Assembly (NCBI GenBank): GCA_023429825.1
Contig: JAEZDC010000077.1
Location: forward strand, 1-26,605
DNA: 26,605 nucleotides
DNA from: Bacteroidota bacterium
GTDB lineage: Bacteria; Bacteroidota; Bacteroidia; Chitinophagales; Chitinophagaceae
Direction of reading: 5' to 3'
This document shows, one piece after another, positions 1 through 7,266 of the stretch. Both the position numbers and the translations under genes were made by a program. Each line of letters begins with the position of its first letter. Within the stretch, counting starts at the first letter, position 1. The notes beneath the pieces were generated by a model. That model worked only from the letters and a program-made list of their open reading frames with translations. It did not search any database and had not been told where the DNA came from.

Positions 1-821
1 TTGCATACACTGCATCCCTCTCCCGCACATATCAGGCAACTTATATCCATCTCCGCACTTGGCTCTGTAAATGGAAAATATGAAGGGCGAAACCTAACCT
101 TCACATCCTTACCAAACATTTCCTGCACAAAGAAATAAAGCGTTTGTTTGAGGTCAGCAAAACTCACGTTTTCATCTATATACAACCCTTCTACCTGGTG
201 AAAAAAACAGTGGGCTCTTGCAGAAATAGTTTCATTTCTATACACACGACCCGGGCAAATAATTCTTATCGGCGGCTTTTGCTTTTCCATCACTCTTGCC
301 TGTACGCTACTGGTGTGTGTACGTAAAAGCCAATCGGGATTTTTACTGATGTAAAACGTATCCTGCATATCCCTTGCAGGATGATCTTCCGGTAAGTTCA
401 TGGCCCCGAAGTTGTGCCAGTCGTCTTCAATTTCCGGTCCTTCAGCTAAAGCAAAACCTAATCTTTGGAATATAGAAACGATCCTGTTTCTTACGATCGT
501 TAATGGATGGCGGGTTCCGATTGTAGCAGGAGTGCCCGGTAAACTCCAGTCGATATTGTCCCCATTATTTGCTTCTTCAGAAGAGGTTTCTCTTAAAGAT
601 TCATATTTGCTTTCAACAAATTGTTTGAATTCATTCAGGATCTGTCCAAACTCTTTTTTCTTATCGTTGGCCACATTCTTCATTTCGCCCATCACCGCTT
701 TCACAACGCCCTTGGTGCCGAGAAATTTAATGCGGAACTGTTCTACCTCATCGGCTTTGCTGGCTGTAAATGCCTGTACCTCTTTCTTATATTCTTCAAT
801 TTGTTGTAACAGTTGCTCCAT
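1..821 (-). CDS. pheS: Phenylalanine--tRNA ligase alpha subunit, 3' part cut off by window edge
   Basis: This is the catalytic subunit of the alpha2-beta2 cytoplasmic enzyme that charges tRNA-Phe with phenylalanine using ATP. About 273 codons are visible, starting at the ATG at 821 (MEQLLQQIEEYKKEVQAF). The N-terminal ~90 residues are the charged helical tRNA-binding region. The class II core follows with DHPARDMQDTFYI, LRTHTSSVQAR, the motif 2 stretch GRVYRNETISARAHCFFHQ followed by VEGL, and RPSYFPFTEPSAEMDISC. Near the edge a C-x2-C-x4-C-x2-C cluster (CLICAGEGCSVC) is visible, as in many bacterial PheS. Motif 3 lies outside the window. A terminator at 871-897 separates it from the upstream gene, so it should have its own promoter. 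A one-mismatch TAnnTTTG-like box (TTTATTTG) sits at 869-876 on this strand. Confidence 0.97.
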   Translation of the reverse strand, partial: MEQLLQQIEEYKKEVQAFTASKADEVEQFRIKFLGTKGVVKAVMGEMKNVANDKKKEFGQILNEFKQFVESKYESLRETSSEEANNGDNIDWSLPGTPATIGTRHPLTIVRNRIVSIFQRLGFALAEGPEIEDDWHNFGAMNLPEDHPARDMQDTFYISKNPDWLLRTHTSSVQARVMEKQKPPIRIICPGRVYRNETISARAHCFFHQVEGLYIDENVSFADLKQTLYFFVQEMFGKDVKVRFRPSYFPFTEPSAEMDISCLICAGEGCSVC

Positions 822-870
822 GCCGCGAAGATAATGAATGAGATCAGAGCTTTTTATACAGACTAACGCA

Positions 871-897
871 AATAAAAAAGCTTCCATTCGGAAGCTT
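871..897 (-). terminator. Rho-independent terminator of the DUF4783 gene
   Basis: A perfect 8-bp stem (AAGCTTCC at 878-885, GGAAGCTT at 890-897) with a 4-nt loop is followed, on the minus strand, by a T-rich tract running to 871. It lies downstream of the minus-strand gene ending at 983 and upstream of pheS, so it separates the two transcription units. Confidence 0.8.
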
Positions 898-919
898 AAC
901 CTGTTGCATGGAAATATGT

Positions 920-948
920 TGTACAAGAGTGCGACGCAAGGGAAGATG
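920..948 (-). repeat. Intergenic repeat, copy 1 (minus orientation)
   Basis: Read on the minus strand this is CATCTTC, two bases, then TTGCGTCGCACTCTTGTACA. Copy 2 at 3032-3059 on the plus strand has the same 7-nt and 20-nt blocks separated by one base. The core holds a short palindrome (TGCG-T-CGCA) and ends in the palindrome TGTACA. It lies between the DUF4783 gene and its terminator. Confidence 0.7.
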
Positions 949-982
949 CCATTATTCCAAATGTTTGGAACATTATCTATCC

Positions 983-1366
983 TTAACTCACCCTTAGCGT
1001 GATAATATAATGTTTGCCACCTTTTTCTTTCAGCATCAAAGTAAGATTATAATCTTTCTTACTGCTGTTGAGTTTACCAGTGATCGCCATCAATGAACCC
1101 ATCTCTTTAGTAGAGCTCAATTCAAAGCCGCTAATGTTATATTCACTGAAGAAGCTCTTTAGTTTAATGCCAGCTTGTGTTCTGTTAATGTCTTTTATTT
1201 CATTAACATTATCCGGCAGCTTCATATCGATCATATTATCTAGGTAGGTAGTCAGCTGTTCTGTGTCCGCCGTTTTTAAAGCCTTCACCACATCATCAGA
1301 TGATTGCCTGAAACTGAACGACATAATCACCAGTGAAAATCCTAAGAGTACTAATAACTTTTTCAT
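983..1366 (-). CDS. DUF4783 family small exported protein
   Basis: A 127-residue protein from the ATG at 1366 (MKKLLVLLGFSLVIMSFSF). The N-terminal hydrophobic stretch of about 18 residues looks like a signal peptide. An upstream in-frame ATG at 1387 would add seven residues before it and is less likely. The rest fits the Bacteroidetes DUF4783 family: a region about keeping levels low across a NTF2-like fold (DVVKALKTADTEQLTTYLDN), a central helix (AGIKLKSFFSEYN) and a closing strand pair (NLTLMLKEKGGKHYIITLR). The family has no established function; a periplasmic or cell-surface location is inferred from the signal peptide. A one-mismatch -7 box (TACTTTTA) lies at 1393-1400 on this strand. 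It is monocistronic, bounded by a terminator downstream and divergent gpmI upstream. Confidence 0.8.
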   Translation of the reverse strand: MKKLLVLLGFSLVIMSFSFRQSSDDVVKALKTADTEQLTTYLDNMIDMKLPDNVNEIKDINRTQAGIKLKSFFSEYNISGFELSSTKEMGSLMAITGKLNSSKKDYNLTLMLKEKGGKHYIITLRVS

Positions 1367-1482
1367 ATCTAGGAGGTTTGCATGCATTAGGCTAAAAGTA
1401 TGCCATTTAGCCGATTACGCTTAGAACGTTAACACCTTTAATCAAATTATAAATGGTGTAGTTTCGCCGGCAAATTATCGGT

Positions 1483-3000
1483 ATGAGAAAGACAATGCTG
1501 ATCATCATGGATGGCTGGGGCCTTGGAAAAGTGAAGACTGCGGACGCTATTCAGAATGCCAATGTACCTTTTGTGACCTCGCTATATTCGAAATATCCTA
1601 ACACTACTTTAACAACCTGCGGAGAGGCTGTTGGGTTGCCTGAAGGCCAGATGGGTAATAGCGAAGTTGGTCATTTGAACTTAGGAGCCGGAAGAATTGT
1701 TTACCAGGAATTGCAGCGCATTAATGTAGCGATAAGAGAAGGACAGTTTCAGCAGAATTCAATTTTACTTGAATCTATACACTATGCAAAACGAAATAAT
1801 AAGCCATTGCATTTGATTGGATTAGTGAGTGATGGCGGAGTTCATTCGCACATCAATCATCTAAAAGCGATTTGTGACGTTTGCAAAAAGGAGGGTCTAA
1901 CCGATGTTTTTATTCATGCTTTCACCGACGGCAGAGACACAGATCCAAAAAGCGGGTTGAATTTTATCATTCAATTACAGCAGCATTTGAATTTTAGTGT
2001 TGGAAAAATTGCATCTGTGAGTGGACGCTATTATGCAATGGATCGAGATAAACGATGGGAAAGGATTGAACTTGCTTACCAGGCGTTAGTAAAAGGTGAA
2101 GGTCAAAGAGCTATCGATGCTGTCGCGGCTGTTGAACAATCGTATGCAAACGGAGTAACTGATGAGTTCATTCAGCCGACAGTGATAATCGCCTCTGATC
2201 AATTGCCTTTAGCAACTATCAAAGATGGCGATGCGGTTATCTGCTTCAACTTCAGGACAGATAGATGCAGGGAAATTACACAGGTTTTAACGCAGGATGA
2301 TTTTACTCAATTCAATATGCGAAAATTGAATCTGCATTATACGACAATGACGGAGTATGATAAAACGTATGAAAATGTGCACGTCATTTTTGAAACTGAC
2401 AATCTGAATAATACATTAGGAGAAGTCCTGGCAGCACACAATAAAAAGCAAATTCGTATTGCTGAGACAGAGAAATATCCGCATGTAACTTTTTTCTTCA
2501 GCGGTGGAAGAGAATTGCCATTTGAAGGAGAAAAAAGGATCATGATGCCTTCTCCTAAAGTCGCTACCTACGATCTTCAACCGGAAATGAGCGCAATAGA
2601 ATTGACCAACCTGTTGTTATCTGAAATTAAAAATGAAACCGCTGATTTTATTTGCCTGAACTATGCTAATGCAGATATGGTGGGCCATACCGGTATCTGG
2701 CAGGCTGTTGTAAAAGCGGTTGAGACAGTTGATCAATGCGTTGAGAAAGTTGTTACTGAAGGATTGAGACACAACTATACCATTTTCCTTACTGCAGATC
2801 ATGGCAATGCAGATTTTATGATGAACGAAGATGGTTCGCCCAATACAGCACACAGTTTAAACCCGGTGCCTTTATTTGTGATATCTAATGATTGGAAGGG
2901 GGTCGTTCAACCTGGAAAGCTGGGTGATATTGCTCCATCAATCCTTGCCATAATGGGATTAGCTATTCCAAATGAAATGACAGGTAACATCTTAGTGTGA
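1483..3000 (+). CDS. gpmI: 2,3-bisphosphoglycerate-independent phosphoglycerate mutase
   Basis: This cytoplasmic glycolytic and gluconeogenic enzyme interconverts 3-phosphoglycerate and 2-phosphoglycerate using two Mn ions and a phosphoserine intermediate. Its 505 residues match the usual family length. Visible motifs are MDGWGLG with metal ligand D10, the catalytic serine S60 in MGNSEVGHLN, DGGVHSH (117-123) and DGRDT (149-153) in the transferase domain, and FNFRTDR (255-261). In the phosphatase half are NADMVGH (D398, H402), ADHGN (D439, H440) and H457. All expected metal ligands are present. The start is ATG at 1483. An imperfect -7 box, TAGTTTCG, lies at 1459-1466. The gene stands alone; the following gene begins 141 bases after its stop. 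Confidence 0.98.
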   Translation: MRKTMLIIMDGWGLGKVKTADAIQNANVPFVTSLYSKYPNTTLTTCGEAVGLPEGQMGNSEVGHLNLGAGRIVYQELQRINVAIREGQFQQNSILLESIHYAKRNNKPLHLIGLVSDGGVHSHINHLKAICDVCKKEGLTDVFIHAFTDGRDTDPKSGLNFIIQLQQHLNFSVGKIASVSGRYYAMDRDKRWERIELAYQALVKGEGQRAIDAVAAVEQSYANGVTDEFIQPTVIIASDQLPLATIKDGDAVICFNFRTDRCREITQVLTQDDFTQFNMRKLNLHYTTMTEYDKTYENVHVIFETDNLNNTLGEVLAAHNKKQIRIAETEKYPHVTFFFSGGRELPFEGEKRIMMPSPKVATYDLQPEMSAIELTNLLLSEIKNETADFICLNYANADMVGHTGIWQAVVKAVETVDQCVEKVVTEGLRHNYTIFLTADHGNADFMMNEDGSPNTAHSLNPVPLFVISNDWKGVVQPGKLGDIAPSILAIMGLAIPNEMTGNILV

Positions 3001-3031
3001 TAAATTTTTGGGATGAGCTTTACCAATCACT

Positions 3032-3059
3032 CATCTTCGTTGCGTCGCACTCTTGTACA
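3032..3059 (+). repeat. Intergenic repeat, copy 2 (plus orientation)
   Basis: CATCTTC, one base, then TTGCGTCGCACTCTTGTACA. The 20-nt core is identical to the inverted copy at 920-939. It starts 32 bases after the gpmI stop, upstream of the haem-binding gene. The homology ends right after the TGTACA palindrome. Confidence 0.7.
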
Positions 3060-3115
3060 GGATTACCGTTGTTCAACTTTTTTGAAGAATCCTTAGAGCT
3101 AATGAAGTGCTTTTA

Positions 3116-3123
3116 TATCTTTA
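3116..3123 (+). promoter_or_regulatory. Possible -7 promoter box for the haem-binding/TonB unit
   Basis: TATCTTTA differs from the Bacteroidetes TAnnTTTG consensus only in the last base and ends 18 bases before the ATG at 3142. No convincing -33 TTTG is present at normal spacing, so this is weak. Confidence 0.3.
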
Positions 3124-3141
3124 AAGTCAAAATCAACTGTA

Positions 3142-3627
3142 ATGCTGAGGAAAATTTTGATGGTATTGCTTGCCATATTTATTATCATGCAGTTCTTCCG
3201 CCCAAACAAAAATGTTTCGGCAACTACATCTAAAAATGATATTAGTTACGCTTATGCTATTCCCCAGGATGTACAGCACATTTTAAGTAAAGCTTGTAAT
3301 GACTGCCATAGCAATAACACAAAATATCCTTGGTATGCAGAAGTGCAGCCTGTTGCCTGGTGGCTGGCTGATCATGTTGAAGAAGGCAAAGAACATGTTA
3401 ACTATAGCGAGTTTTTATCGTACGGTCTGAGGAAGCAGTATCATAAACTAGAAGAAACAGAAGAGATGGTAAAAGAAGGACACATGCCCTTAGACTCATA
3501 TTTATGGATACATAAAGATGCAAAGCTGACAGATGATGAAAAGAGAAAAGTAGTTGATTGGAGTACAGGAGTGAGAAAGCAAATGGAAGCTAAATATCCC
3601 ATTGACAGCTTGATCAGGAAAAGATAA
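3142..3627 (+). CDS. Membrane-anchored haem-binding domain protein (CxxCH)
   Basis: A 161-residue protein with one N-terminal hydrophobic anchor (residues 4-18) followed by FFRPNKN, the usual opening of Bacteroidetes haem-binding domain proteins (Pfam Haem_bd). A single c-type haem attachment motif, C52-N-D-C55-H56, is followed by SNNTKYPWY and QPVAWWLADHV. H56 is the expected proximal ligand; M115 in GHMP is a candidate distal ligand. The domain should face the periplasm. Its redox or haem-sensing role is not established. The next gene starts directly after its stop codon, and a TonB receptor follows, so a role in haem or metal acquisition is a reasonable inference. An electron-transfer role is equally possible. 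Confidence 0.88.
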   Translation: MLRKILMVLLAIFIIMQFFRPNKNVSATTSKNDISYAYAIPQDVQHILSKACNDCHSNNTKYPWYAEVQPVAWWLADHVEEGKEHVNYSEFLSYGLRKQYHKLEETEEMVKEGHMPLDSYLWIHKDAKLTDDEKRKVVDWSTGVRKQMEAKYPIDSLIRKR

Positions 3628-4128
3628 GTGAAGTTATTACGTAGCATATCAGTTTTATTTTTGTTTTCATTGGTGCTTATGCCAGTGATACTAACGGTAA
3701 TGTTCCAGGTTCAGCGGGCGATTGTTCGTCACAGAATGGAAGAAGCTTTAGAAAAGAAACAGTTGGTGACGATCACTTTAAAAACAGACGAAGTTCGTTG
3801 GCATAAAAAGGGGAAGGAGATCATTATTAACGGAGAATTCTTTGATATTAAGTCATTCACAATATCAGGAACAACCATAAATTTTACAGGTCTTTACGAC
3901 AAGCAGGAAAAGCAACTTCACAAAAAACTCGACGAAACTTTCGGTAAGAAAACACACAATAAATCCATTCTTGTTGCGAAGCTATTATTGTCTGTTTTTG
4001 AAGATGAGCACTACGTGTATTTATTCAACGCCCGTAAAAACTTATCATCACATAATTTCTTTCATTCTTTTCACTACTCCAATCATAGGGCAGATATTAT
4101 TACTCCTCCGCCACAAAACTTCATTTAG
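3628..4128 (+). CDS. Small membrane-anchored protein with His-rich, Pro-rich tail
   Basis: A 166-residue protein I cannot assign to a named family. The GTG start at 3628 follows the preceding TAA without a gap, with AGGAAA about 8 bases upstream, indicating translational coupling. Residues 7-27 form one hydrophobic segment, then a helical basic stretch (QRAIVRHRMEEALEKKQ) and a beta-rich region (VRWHKKGKEIIINGEFFDIK). The last ~30 residues contain five His within 16 residues (SSHNFFHSFHYSNHRAD) and end in ITPPPQNFI. A His-rich tail just before a TonB receptor suggests metal or haem handling at the membrane, but this is inferred from composition and context only. The gap to the receptor gene is 38 bases, so the three genes are probably one operon. 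Confidence 0.75.
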   Translation: MKLLRSISVLFLFSLVLMPVILTVMFQVQRAIVRHRMEEALEKKQLVTITLKTDEVRWHKKGKEIIINGEFFDIKSFTISGTTINFTGLYDKQEKQLHKKLDETFGKKTHNKSILVAKLLLSVFEDEHYVYLFNARKNLSSHNFFHSFHYSNHRADIITPPPQNFI

Positions 4129-4166
4129 CGATAGGTTGAGTTATTAATTTATTAAACTAAAGCTGA

Positions 4167-6359
4167 ATGAAAAAAACATTTTCAGCCATGGCAGTTGCTA
4201 TGGCATCAACTGTTTGTGCGCACGCACAGATTGATACTTTGTCTACAACAGATACACTTGAAGTAACAGTATACGCCAATAAATTCCCGGAGAATTCAAA
4301 GAGAATTGGGCAGACAATAAGAGTAATACGGGATAAACCTTTGATCAATTTTCAACCAAATACAGGTGATGTGCTGATTAATACAGGAAGTTTGTTTGTT
4401 CAAAAAAGTCAGCAGGGTGGCAGTAGTCCTGTCATCCGCGGATTCGAGGCCAGCAGAATTTTATTAATGGTGGATGGCATCAGAATGAATAATGCAATTT
4501 TTCGTGCGGGTCATCTCCAAAATGCAATAACAGTAGACAATTCTATTCTTGATAGAATTGAAATCCTCTATGGTCCTTCTTCTACTTTATATGGAAGTGA
4601 TGCGTTAGGAGGAGTGATAGGTATGTATACTAAAAATCCTATTGTTTCATCAACTACAAAAACAACAGTGAGTGGAAATGCTATCGCACGATACGCTACT
4701 GCTATTGAAGAAGCCAAAGGACATATTGATCTTAACATTGGTGGAAGGCAATGGGCATCGCTTACTTCCATCACCTACGGAAGTTATGGCGATATGAAGC
4801 AGGGGAAGAACAGAAGTGACAAATATCCTACGTTTGGTATGCAGCCTTTCATTGTAAAGAGAGTTGGAAATACCGATAGTGCTTACCTTAATCCTGATCC
4901 GAATAATCAAACACCCTCCGGTTATAACCAGGTGGACGTGATGCAAAAGATATTATTTCAACCAAGGAATAATATTCAGCATATACTCAACTTTCAAATG
5001 TCTAATTCTACGGATGTACCACGCTATGACAGGCTAACGGAAGTGAGTGGAGGCAATCCTGTTTGGGGCGAGTGGTATTATGGACCTCAGATCAGGAATA
5101 TGGCAGCTTATCATTTCAATGCCTCACAACTTGAAGGTTTCTTTAGAGAGATAAAAGTTGTAGCAAATTACCAGGATATCGAAGAAAGCCGTATTCAACG
5201 AAGATTTAAGAACAATAACAAAGATTTTCGATGGGAAAGAGTGAATGTATATGGACTAAACCTGGATGCAAAGAGATATGCAGGTAGGCATGAATTACAT
5301 TACGGTATAGAAAGTTATGTGAACCATGTTCGCTCTACTGCAGAGAGAAGAAATATCGTCACTGGTTTACGTAGCCGTATCACTACCAGGTACTCGGATG
5401 GCCCTACTAAAATGACCTCAAATGCAGCTTATGTGCAGCATACTTTAAAGATCAATGATAACTGGACATTGAACGATGGTTTGAGAGTAAATGCAGTGAA
5501 GCTTGATGCGGTTTTTGCAGATACATCACTTATGCATTTCCCTTTTACAAGAGCTACTCAAAATAATATTGCTTTTACCGGTAATCTCGGGTTGATATAT
5601 GCAGATGCACAGAGATTTAAACTTGCATTTGTGCTTAGCAGTGGCTTCCGTTCTCCAAACATAGATGATATGACTAAAGTATTTGACACACGTGTAGGAA
5701 TGGTAGTGGTGCCAAATCCTGACCTGAAGCCAGAGTATACTTACAACGCTGAGATCAATCTTAATAAAGGGGGTAAAATTTTCAGTTTTGGCGGTTCTGT
5801 GTTTTATACAATGTTCAGAAATGCTTTAGTAGTTGACAGGTTTCAATTCAATGGGCAGGACAGTATTACTTATACAGGTGTAAGAAGCGCAGTATTTGCA
5901 GTACAAAATAAGGCTAAAGCATACATCTATGGGTTTAGTGCAAATGCAAGTGCAAAGTTTGCTGAACATACATCTTTAGATGGAGTGGTTACATACACAT
6001 ACGGCAGGTATAAAGCCGCAGTTACTGAAGTTCCTTTAGATCACATTTCTCCGTTGTATGGTAGAGTTGCGCTAAAGCACACCAGAACAAAATGGCTTGC
6101 AGAAATATATACATTGTTCAATGGATGGAAAAGACTGAAGGATTATTCTCCTTCCGGTGAAGACAATCTAAATTACGCAACACCTGACGGAATGCCATCA
6201 TGGTTTACGTTAAACGCAAGAACGGTTGTTAATGTTTCTAAGAATCTGCAGGCGCAGTTGCTGGTAGAAAATATTTTAGACAGGAACTACCGCTACTTTG
6301 CCAGTGGTATCTCAGCTCCCGGAAGAAATTTCGTAGCGAGTGTGAAAGCGAGTTTCTAG
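4167..6359 (+). CDS. TonB-dependent outer-membrane receptor, haem/metal type
   Basis: A 730-residue outer-membrane receptor that would import its ligand using TonB energy. A signal peptide covers residues 1-20 (cleavage near AHA-Q), and DTLEVTVYA (29-37) is a TonB-box-like stretch. The plug domain runs to about residue 155 (QQGGSSPVIRGFEASRILLM, DGIRMNNAIFRAGHLQN, IEILYGPSSTLYGSDALGG). The rest is a 22-strand-type barrel ending in the terminal Phe needed for outer-membrane assembly. SSGFRSPNIDD and PNPDLKPEYTYN resemble the FRAP/NPNL region of haem receptors, favouring haem or haem-protein uptake over vitamin B12. No SusD partner or starch-utilisation-type N-terminal extension is present. It is the last gene of the unit and is followed by a hairpin at 6381-6409. 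Confidence 0.93.
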   Translation: MKKTFSAMAVAMASTVCAHAQIDTLSTTDTLEVTVYANKFPENSKRIGQTIRVIRDKPLINFQPNTGDVLINTGSLFVQKSQQGGSSPVIRGFEASRILLMVDGIRMNNAIFRAGHLQNAITVDNSILDRIEILYGPSSTLYGSDALGGVIGMYTKNPIVSSTTKTTVSGNAIARYATAIEEAKGHIDLNIGGRQWASLTSITYGSYGDMKQGKNRSDKYPTFGMQPFIVKRVGNTDSAYLNPDPNNQTPSGYNQVDVMQKILFQPRNNIQHILNFQMSNSTDVPRYDRLTEVSGGNPVWGEWYYGPQIRNMAAYHFNASQLEGFFREIKVVANYQDIEESRIQRRFKNNNKDFRWERVNVYGLNLDAKRYAGRHELHYGIESYVNHVRSTAERRNIVTGLRSRITTRYSDGPTKMTSNAAYVQHTLKINDNWTLNDGLRVNAVKLDAVFADTSLMHFPFTRATQNNIAFTGNLGLIYADAQRFKLAFVLSSGFRSPNIDDMTKVFDTRVGMVVVPNPDLKPEYTYNAEINLNKGGKIFSFGGSVFYTMFRNALVVDRFQFNGQDSITYTGVRSAVFAVQNKAKAYIYGFSANASAKFAEHTSLDGVVTYTYGRYKAAVTEVPLDHISPLYGRVALKHTRTKWLAEIYTLFNGWKRLKDYSPSGEDNLNYATPDGMPSWFTLNARTVVNVSKNLQAQLLVENILDRNYRYFASGISAPGRNFVASVKASF

Positions 6360-6380
6360 ATAAGTTTAATCAATTGACTT

Positions 6381-6416
6381 AGAGAGAGGTGGTGTTCCCA
6401 CTTCTCTCTTACTTTT
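6381..6416 (+). terminator. Rho-independent terminator after the TonB receptor gene
   Basis: A 12-bp stem (6381-6392 with 6398-6409, one G-T wobble) with a 5-nt loop is followed by TACTTTTG, an interrupted T tract. It begins 21 bases after the receptor stop. The T tract overlaps the engB promoter box. Confidence 0.7.
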
Positions 6417-6417
6417 G
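6410..6417 (+). promoter_or_regulatory. -7 promoter box of engB
   Basis: TACTTTTG is a perfect match to TAnnTTTG and ends 4 bases before the ATG at 6422. If used with usual spacing, transcription would begin at or next to the start codon. It also favours ATG 6422 over the earlier in-frame ATG at 6389, which lies inside the terminator hairpin. Confidence 0.55.
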
Positions 6418-6421
6418 TAAC

Positions 6422-7051
6422 ATGCTTATTAAATCGGCGAATTACATTATCTCCGCACCTTCTTATGATAAATGTCCTAAACCTGATAAACCGGAATATG
6501 CCTTCATCGGGCGAAGCAATGTAGGCAAATCATCGTTGATAAATATGATCACTAATCACAAAAGCCTTGCGAAAACTTCTGCATCTCCGGGCAAAACGCA
6601 ATTGATCAATCATTTCGAGATTGAAAGCGCTGCTTCTGAAAAGTCCCCTAAAGAAAAATGGTATATAGTCGATCTTCCAGGTTATGGATACGCCAAGATC
6701 GCACAAAGTACAAGGAGGCGATGGGAACAAATGATCGAAAACTATCTTCGTAAAAGAGAGAACCTCACTACCGTTTTTGTATTGATAGACAGCCGCCATT
6801 CTCCGCAAAAAATTGATCTTGAATTCCTCAGTCAGTTGGGCAAATGGGAGGTACCCTTTGCTATCATCTTTACTAAATCTGATAAAGAGAAGCCTGGAGC
6901 TGTACAAAGAAACGTTCAAGCCTTCTTCAACAAATTGAAAGAAACATGGCAATGGCTTCCACAATATTTTGTTACCAGTGCTGAAAAAAAGATTGGAAGA
7001 GATGAAGTGCTGGACTTTATTCAGAGGTCTAATGATAATCTTAGAGGGTAA
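6422..7051 (+). CDS. engB: Ribosome biogenesis GTP-binding protein EngB (YihA/YsxC)
   Basis: A 209-residue TRAFAC-class GTPase needed for large ribosomal subunit assembly; the length is typical. From the ATG at 6422 (MLIKSANYIISAPSYDKCPK) the motifs are G1 GRSNVGKSS (30-38), the switch region threonines in KTSASPGKTQLINHF, G3 DLPGYGYAK, G4 TKSDK, and the G5-like TSAEKKIGRDEVLDFI. The first in-frame ATG at 6389 would add eleven residues that fall in the upstream terminator, so I reject it. It is expressed independently of the TonB receptor gene. Confidence 0.97.
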   Translation: MLIKSANYIISAPSYDKCPKPDKPEYAFIGRSNVGKSSLINMITNHKSLAKTSASPGKTQLINHFEIESAASEKSPKEKWYIVDLPGYGYAKIAQSTRRRWEQMIENYLRKRENLTTVFVLIDSRHSPQKIDLEFLSQLGKWEVPFAIIFTKSDKEKPGAVQRNVQAFFNKLKETWQWLPQYFVTSAEKKIGRDEVLDFIQRSNDNLRG

Positions 7052-7139
7052 CTACCACGAACCGCGTATCGCAAAAAATTGGACTACCTTTTGTTTTATT
7101 CCTGTCATTCCACAAGAATCATTAGCTAAAATTTAAAAC

Positions 7140-7145
7140 AAGGAG
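7140..7145 (+). promoter_or_regulatory. Strong Shine-Dalgarno of the 31-codon gene
   Basis: AAGGAG lies 6 bases before the ATG at 7152. Few other genes in this window have a comparable site, which makes it the main evidence that the short reading frame is translated. Confidence 0.6.
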
Positions 7146-7151
7146 AGAGAT

Positions 7152-7247
7152 ATGCAACAGGTAGTAGTAATGTCATTGATCATTGGAATATCACTGGTTT
7201 CTATGATCATTGTAGTTTTTTCCCATCGGAAAGGAAATTTTAAATAA
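7152..7247 (+). CDS. Putative 31-residue single-span membrane peptide
   Basis: A short frame from ATG 7152 to TAA 7245-7247 encodes MQQVVVMSLIIGISLVSMII followed by VVFSHRKGNFK. Residues 4-23 are an uninterrupted hydrophobic segment. The C-terminal HRKGNFK is positively charged, predicting N-out/C-in topology by the positive-inside rule. A consensus Shine-Dalgarno sits at ideal spacing. I do not recognise a family; such peptides often accompany respiratory complexes or transporters, but no such partner is adjacent. It starts 101 bases after engB and ends 19 bases before the stop of the convergent helicase gene. Translation in vivo is unproven. Confidence 0.5.
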   Translation: MQQVVVMSLIIGISLVSMIIVVFSHRKGNFK

Positions 7248-7266
7248 GCGGCTGTAGTGAGTAGGG

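Noticed and set aside
400..834. 144-codon plus-strand open frame
   Set aside because: It is the antisense shadow of pheS, whose minus-strand frame shows clear synthetase motifs; the plus product has no recognisable domain.
2997..3233. 78-codon frame after gpmI
   Set aside because: It spans the intergenic repeat and overlaps the haem-binding gene in another frame; the product has no domain or signal peptide.
6389..6421. Upstream in-frame ATG extending EngB by eleven residues
   Set aside because: The extension lies inside a terminator hairpin and upstream of the -7 box; EngB normally begins near MLIKSANY.
6530..6964. 144-codon minus-strand frame opposite engB
   Set aside because: It mirrors conserved GTPase codons; engB on the plus strand explains the conservation.
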